A DNA stretch of 64,000 nucleotides from Desulfopila_A sp964446655. Lineage in GTDB: Bacteria > Desulfobacterota > Desulfobulbia > Desulfobulbales > Desulfocapsaceae. Numbering within the stretch: position 1 is the first letter of the stretch; each line of letters starts with the position of its first letter. The translations under genes and the position numbers were made by a program. The notes beneath the pieces are model-generated. The model had not been told where the DNA came from. It searched no databases and saw only the letters and a list, made by a program, of their open reading frames with translations. The stretch spans positions 18,396 through 82,395 of the forward strand of contig CAYUPL010000011.1 in NCBI GenBank assembly GCA_964446655.1, given 5' to 3'. Positions 61,065-64,000 of the stretch are shown piece after piece.

Positions 61065-61209
61065 GAGATGAAGGTTTTGGCGACAGATAATGTGGTGCGA
61101 TACTCTCTATAAGCCTTGTGCAGATGTCTTCAAGGCAATGTCCGGTGCAGGTTCCAGCAGAATCTTTTGCAGGGGACAGTCTCCCGGATGGGTCTTATCA
61201 GGGCAGACA

Positions 61210-61590
61210 CTATCTATGCTGCTCTTTTTCTTTGAGCCAGGCCCGAAAATCAGGGTATTCGAGGGCGAGTTTCGCTTTGAGGACCTCCCAGTAATTGATG
61301 CCGTCGTGCTGTTCGGCAATCCATTGGCAGATCTCCTCCATGCTGTGATTGGGGGAGGCTAGTTGTATTTCGTCAACCGAGAGATAGGCCTCTTCGCCGA
61401 TAAGCCAACCGATGGAGACCCCATTGCCTGCGGCAATTTTTTCCAGTATTTTCAGAGTGGGCAGGCTGTCTCCCTGAAGATACTGGCACAGGCTTTTTTC
61501 GCTGACTCCGGTACGGCGTTCAAAGTTTTTGTTGCCGCGTTCACCAACGAGGATGGCAAGACGTTCTTTAAAGGTTTTTTCGTGAATCAT
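61210..61590 (-). CDS. XRE/phage-repressor-like transcription regulator
   Basis: This protein of about 126 residues has an N-terminal helix-turn-helix (ERLAILVGERGNKNFERRTGVSEKSLCQYLQGDSLPTLKILEKIA, about 8-55) of the CI-repressor type. A short domain follows (SMEEICQWIAEQHDGINYWEVLKAKLALEYPDF) that I do not recognise. No peptidase/LexA-like latch is visible. The start is uncertain: the ATG lacks a ribosome binding site, and the frame is open further upstream into the neighbouring gene. It lies downstream of a GFA-family gene and could regulate it, or act alone. Confidence 0.7.
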   Translation of the reverse strand: MIHEKTFKERLAILVGERGNKNFERRTGVSEKSLCQYLQGDSLPTLKILEKIAAGNGVSIGWLIGEEAYLSVDEIQLASPNHSMEEICQWIAEQHDGINYWEVLKAKLALEYPDFRAWLKEKEQHR

Positions 61591-61669
61591 GTCAAGTTGT
61601 AGAAGATCAAACAGCAATTTTTGTAAGGACGTAGCGTATACCTCTTCCGCTCCGGGAAATTCAAAAAAC

Positions 61670-62101
61670 CTATTCTTCCTTGGGGCCGTATTTAGCAAAG
61701 ACTTCTGCTCCGCTCATTGTCATGGTTTCATTGGCGAACTGGTAATATGACGGTTTCTCATCAATAAAAATCTGGTGGTCGAAGGTGAATTTATCGGCAT
61801 CGAGGTTGAGGAGTCCTGCTGGAACAATGTATTGCATATTCTCTTTCAACCGATAAAAAAGATGGGTGCCGCATTTTTTACAAAAGGCACGCTCGGCCCA
61901 CTCCGAAGATTCGAAGATGCTGATGTTTTCCTCACCCTTGAGCGACACTTCGGTACCGCAGTCAATTGCCAGGAGTGGTCCTCCTCCCCATTTTCTGCAC
62001 ATGCCGCAATGGCAGGCGCCGAGGCTCGCTAATATTTTTTTGGCCTCCAGGCCGGTGGCCCCGCAGAGGCAGCTGCCGCTTCCTGTATATGTTTTGTCCA
62101 T
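61670..62101 (-). CDS. GFA (glutathione-dependent formaldehyde-activating) family zinc protein
   Basis: This 143-residue protein has the GFA fold with cysteines in CLCG near residue 11, CHCGMC near 30 and CKKCG near 74, which bind two zinc ions in family members. The family includes S-(hydroxymethyl)glutathione synthase, but most members have other or unknown carbon-sulfur roles. AAGGAGAAAACGTC precedes the ATG. It is in the same orientation as the XRE gene, which follows it. Confidence 0.82.
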   Translation of the reverse strand: MDKTYTGSGSCLCGATGLEAKKILASLGACHCGMCRKWGGGPLLAIDCGTEVSLKGEENISIFESSEWAERAFCKKCGTHLFYRLKENMQYIVPAGLLNLDADKFTFDHQIFIDEKPSYYQFANETMTMSGAEVFAKYGPKEE

Positions 62102-62497
62102 GACGTTTTCTCCTTATAATGCGGGAATGTCCGGCACCATTTTTATCTGGTGATTGTAGAGCTTGAACAAGCCTCAAAAAAATATATTAACTCTTTGAAA
62201 GAATTAATCAAGTATCTTGGTTTTGGAGGATATAATCAAGCCTGCGCCAAAAGGATCATCCAGGCCTCGTCCATGAACCTGCCGGATTTGTGCATTATCC
62301 AGATAATAGCCGTTATGTGAAAGTTAGTGATTGCAAGAGGGAAAAAAATACGCATTGTATAACTTTTTCAAAAGCGGTAGGGATATCTCCAAGAGTGGGG
62401 GAGAGAGCAACATGATCTCGCTTGACAAGGAAAAGCATCCAACCGGAAATAACACCCAAATGTCCCTCTTTTGTGGGGCAAAGAATTGGAGGAAAGA
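62102..62497. other. Intergenic region between GFA gene and trxB
   Basis: These 396 bases hold no gene I recognise. They carry the divergent promoters of the GFA gene (-) and trxB (+). A TTGACA string at 62422-62427 could be a -35 for trxB, but the -10 is poor. The region is AT-rich near 62175-62240. Confidence 0.45.
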
Positions 62498-63442
62498 ATG
62501 ACGAAAGACGAGTTATATGATGTGATTATCATCGGGGGAGGTCCAGCCGGCCTCACAGCTGGGATATATGCCATGCGGGCAGCCCTCAAAACCGTTCTGG
62601 TCGAGCGAGGCATGTTCGGCGGACAGGTGTCCATTACCAAAGATGTCGAAAACTATCCGGGCTTCATCGAGATCGGCGGTTTTGAGCTTTCGGAGAAATT
62701 TCTCCAGCATGCCAAAGCGTATGATCTGGAGATTATTGAGAAGGAAGTTGCTGCCGCGGTACCGGGGCTCGAATACCATACGGTACGGCTGGAGGACGGC
62801 ACGGTTTTGAAAGGGAATGCCGTTATATTGGCAGCCGGAGGTACGGCCAAAAAATTGGGTGCTCCCGGAGAAGATGAAAATTTCGGCAAGGGGGTTTCCT
62901 ATTGTGCTACTTGTGACGGCTTCTTTTTCCGGGGTAAAGTGGTGGCTGTGGTTGGTGGTGGCGATACCGCCCTGGAAGACGCCTTGTATCTCGCGAAGAT
63001 TACGGAGAAAGTATATCTTATTCATCGACGGGATGCTTTTCGTGGCAGCCAGATCCTGCAACAGCGGGTTTTTGCCGAGCCGCGCATCGAGATTGTCTTT
63101 AATGCGGTGGTATCAGAAGTGCTGGCCGATGAGTCCGGCGTTCGTGGAGTTGCCTTAAAAAGCACGCAGAATGATGATACCTGGGAACTCGATACGGAGG
63201 GTGTTTTTATTTTTGTCGGTTTTGCACCGAACAACCAGCTTGTTCCCGCCGGCATAAAAACCAACACCACCGGCTATGTTATCACCGACGAAAAATGTGA
63301 GACCAGCATACCCGGTATCTTTGCCGTGGGAGATCTGCGCCAGAAATATGCCAACCAGATTATTCTTGCCGCAGCAGATGGATGTACGGCGGCACTGGCA
63401 GCAGCGCACTATGTCGAGACGCGGAAGGATTCTTCGTCCTGA
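62498..63442 (+). CDS. trxB: Thioredoxin reductase
   Basis: This 314-residue flavoprotein reduces thioredoxin with NAD(P)H. The FAD-binding GGGPAGLTAG and the NAD(P)-binding VVGGGDTALED segments, plus the redox-active CATC (Cys136 and Cys139), are in place. The C-terminal AVGDLRQK FAD contact is present. GGAGG lies 5 bases before the ATG. No thioredoxin gene is in the window. Its coenzyme preference is not clear: the second Gly-rich motif region is less typical of NADPH than in E. coli TrxB. Confidence 0.95.
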   Translation: MTKDELYDVIIIGGGPAGLTAGIYAMRAALKTVLVERGMFGGQVSITKDVENYPGFIEIGGFELSEKFLQHAKAYDLEIIEKEVAAAVPGLEYHTVRLEDGTVLKGNAVILAAGGTAKKLGAPGEDENFGKGVSYCATCDGFFFRGKVVAVVGGGDTALEDALYLAKITEKVYLIHRRDAFRGSQILQQRVFAEPRIEIVFNAVVSEVLADESGVRGVALKSTQNDDTWELDTEGVFIFVGFAPNNQLVPAGIKTNTTGYVITDEKCETSIPGIFAVGDLRQKYANQIILAAADGCTAALAAAHYVETRKDSSS

Positions 63443-63450
63443 AGGCGATC

Positions 63451-63503
63451 AGAGCCGGAAAAGGCAGCGGTTGAGCGGTTCGCCCTGCTGCAACAAAGGC
63501 TCT
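63451..63503. other. Possible RNA stem structure after trxB
   Basis: Nested inverted repeats AGAGCC (63451-63456) / GGCTCT (63498-63503) and GCAGC (63464-63468) / GCTGC (63487-63491) flank a loop. It is followed by CACTTTTG, too short a T-run for a standard terminator. It might be a terminator or a structured element before the 27-codon frame. Confidence 0.35.
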
Positions 63504-63527
63504 GGCCACTTTTGAGGTGATCAACGC

Positions 63528-63611
63528 ATGGTAGGCAACAGCAACGTTCAGGGAGTGGTGAAGGCGGCCCTGCTGCTGATCTTTATTGGCGCAGCCACCT
63601 CACTTCTCTGA
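63528..63611 (+). CDS. Possible 27-aa hydrophobic peptide
   Basis: An ATG preceded by GAGGTGA (about 8 bases upstream) opens a 27-codon frame, MVGNSNVQGVVKAALLLIFIGAATSLL. A single hydrophobic stretch (about residues 12-26) could span a membrane. It lies about 85 bases downstream of trxB and after a possible hairpin. The ribosome binding site and composition argue for a real peptide, but with so few codons chance cannot be excluded. No family is recognised. Confidence 0.4.
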   Translation: MVGNSNVQGVVKAALLLIFIGAATSLL

Positions 63612-63709
63612 TCAGAATGGCAACGAATATGCTGTTTGGTCGGAGCCCGATGTATAAACAGGCGCATTTTTCCAGTAGCTTTTTCCCTGCGGCATGCAGG
63701 GGAGGTGGC

Positions 63710-63889
63710 TCAATCTCCTTGTTCTTTCTTGTTTTTAATCATCAGTCGGCATTGATTTTCCGCATCCATATCGTTTTTTGCGGTTACGGTGACGACTGTC
63801 AGGTCGTCTTTGCGGATCAACTCGTATTTGCCTTCCTGGGAATATTCCAGTAGCCAGTCTCTCCATTGATGAATACTTCTTCTTCTCAT
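63710..63889 (-). CDS. Hypothetical 59-aa protein
   Basis: This 59-residue protein opens MRRRSIHQWRDWLLEYSQEGKYELIRKD, continues VVTVTAKNDMDAENQ and ends Lys/Glu-rich. It has no membrane segment and no domain I can name. GGGAGG is 6 bases before the ATG, which favours a real gene. It runs opposite to trxB. Confidence 0.6.
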   Translation of the reverse strand: MRRRSIHQWRDWLLEYSQEGKYELIRKDDLTVVTVTAKNDMDAENQCRLMIKNKKEQGD

Positions 63890-63956
63890 AGTGAACCTCC
63901 CATGGTTACAGAGCTCCACATACTATAACCTTTAATTCGGAGAATAGATAAGGGGG

Positions 63957-64000
63957 ATGAAATTATATTTTTGGGGCATCAATTCTGATAAATCCGAGTA
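63957..64000 (+). CDS. Possible CDS truncated at window edge
   Basis: AAGGGGG immediately precedes an ATG at 63957, and the frame is open to the end of the window (MKLYFWGINSDKSE). The start fits a new gene, but only 14 codons are visible and the ribosome binding site is very close, so this is tentative. No family can be assigned. Confidence 0.3.
   Translation, partial: MKLYFWGINSDKSE

Noticed and set aside
61210..61590. The XRE regulator as a prophage or toxin-antitoxin component
   Set aside because: No toxin-like partner, integrase or phage structural gene is adjacent. The neighbour is a GFA-family enzyme.

Overview
This window is chromosomal DNA of a Gram-negative anaerobe, most likely a member of the Desulfobacterota (the former sulfate-reducing Deltaproteobacteria), perhaps Desulfobulbales. 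That placement is an inference. It rests on the neighbourhood ispE - tRNA-Gln - prs - rplY - pth - carD, a bL25 of the long CTC type, a CarD-type RNA polymerase binder, a duplicated feoA with a Cys-rich FeoB companion, and a long class II fructose-bisphosphate aldolase. Nearly all of the sequence is housekeeping. There is no prophage, IS transposase, CRISPR array or rRNA operon.

Layout. 1-4289 (+): end of a MORN-repeat protein, a DUF4177-like protein, an M20 amidohydrolase and a gamma-glutamyltransferase, closely packed. 4435-5716 (+): ECF sigma factor and membrane anti-sigma factor. 9088-5959 (-): ferrous iron uptake (feoA2, a 54-aa Cys-rich membrane protein, feoA, feoB). 12528-9305 (-): gltX and glnS. 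13105-16289 (+): serA, a DUF1844 protein, ispE and tRNA-Gln(UUG). 16331-22955 (+): prs, rplY, pth, carD, rluD, coaE and rho, with a MITE-like palindromic element after pth. 23135-26993 (+): rpmE, prfA, prmC and murA.

30659-27068 (-): a GIY-YIG protein and a PilS/PilR-like two-component pair. 30790-31571 (+): tatC, broken by a -1 frameshift in a run of nine T. 31787-35822 (+): class II aldolase, a UDP-glucuronate epimerase-like protein, a PilZ protein and an EAL-HDOD protein. 39030-35870 (-): xseB, ispA and dxs. 39226-42220 (+): xerC-like recombinase, hslV, hslU and a 34-aa zinc-ribbon microprotein. 45780-42247 (-): dnaE. 51037-45985 (-): class III fructose-1,6-bisphosphatase, GlpX (class II bisphosphatase), motB and motA.

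51388-64000: alpha/beta hydrolase (+), converging on a FadH-type dienoyl-CoA reductase (-). Then comes a tightly coupled plus-strand cluster: two TIGR01777 epimerase-like proteins, the second fused to an SRPBCC domain, a polytopic membrane protein, a cytoplasmic molybdopterin oxidoreductase and an Asp/Glu-type racemase. After it lie an XRE regulator and a GFA-family zinc protein (-), trxB (+), a possible 27-aa hydrophobic peptide, a 59-aa hypothetical protein and a possible truncated CDS at the right edge.

Functionally the window covers translation, isoprenoid precursor synthesis (ispE, dxs, ispA), gluconeogenesis (aldolase plus two unrelated bisphosphatases), iron uptake and cell surface or motility regulation. 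No defence or similar novel system is evident. The least explained parts are the TIGR01777 / membrane / molybdoenzyme cluster, the MORN-GGT cluster, the split tatC, and several microproteins.
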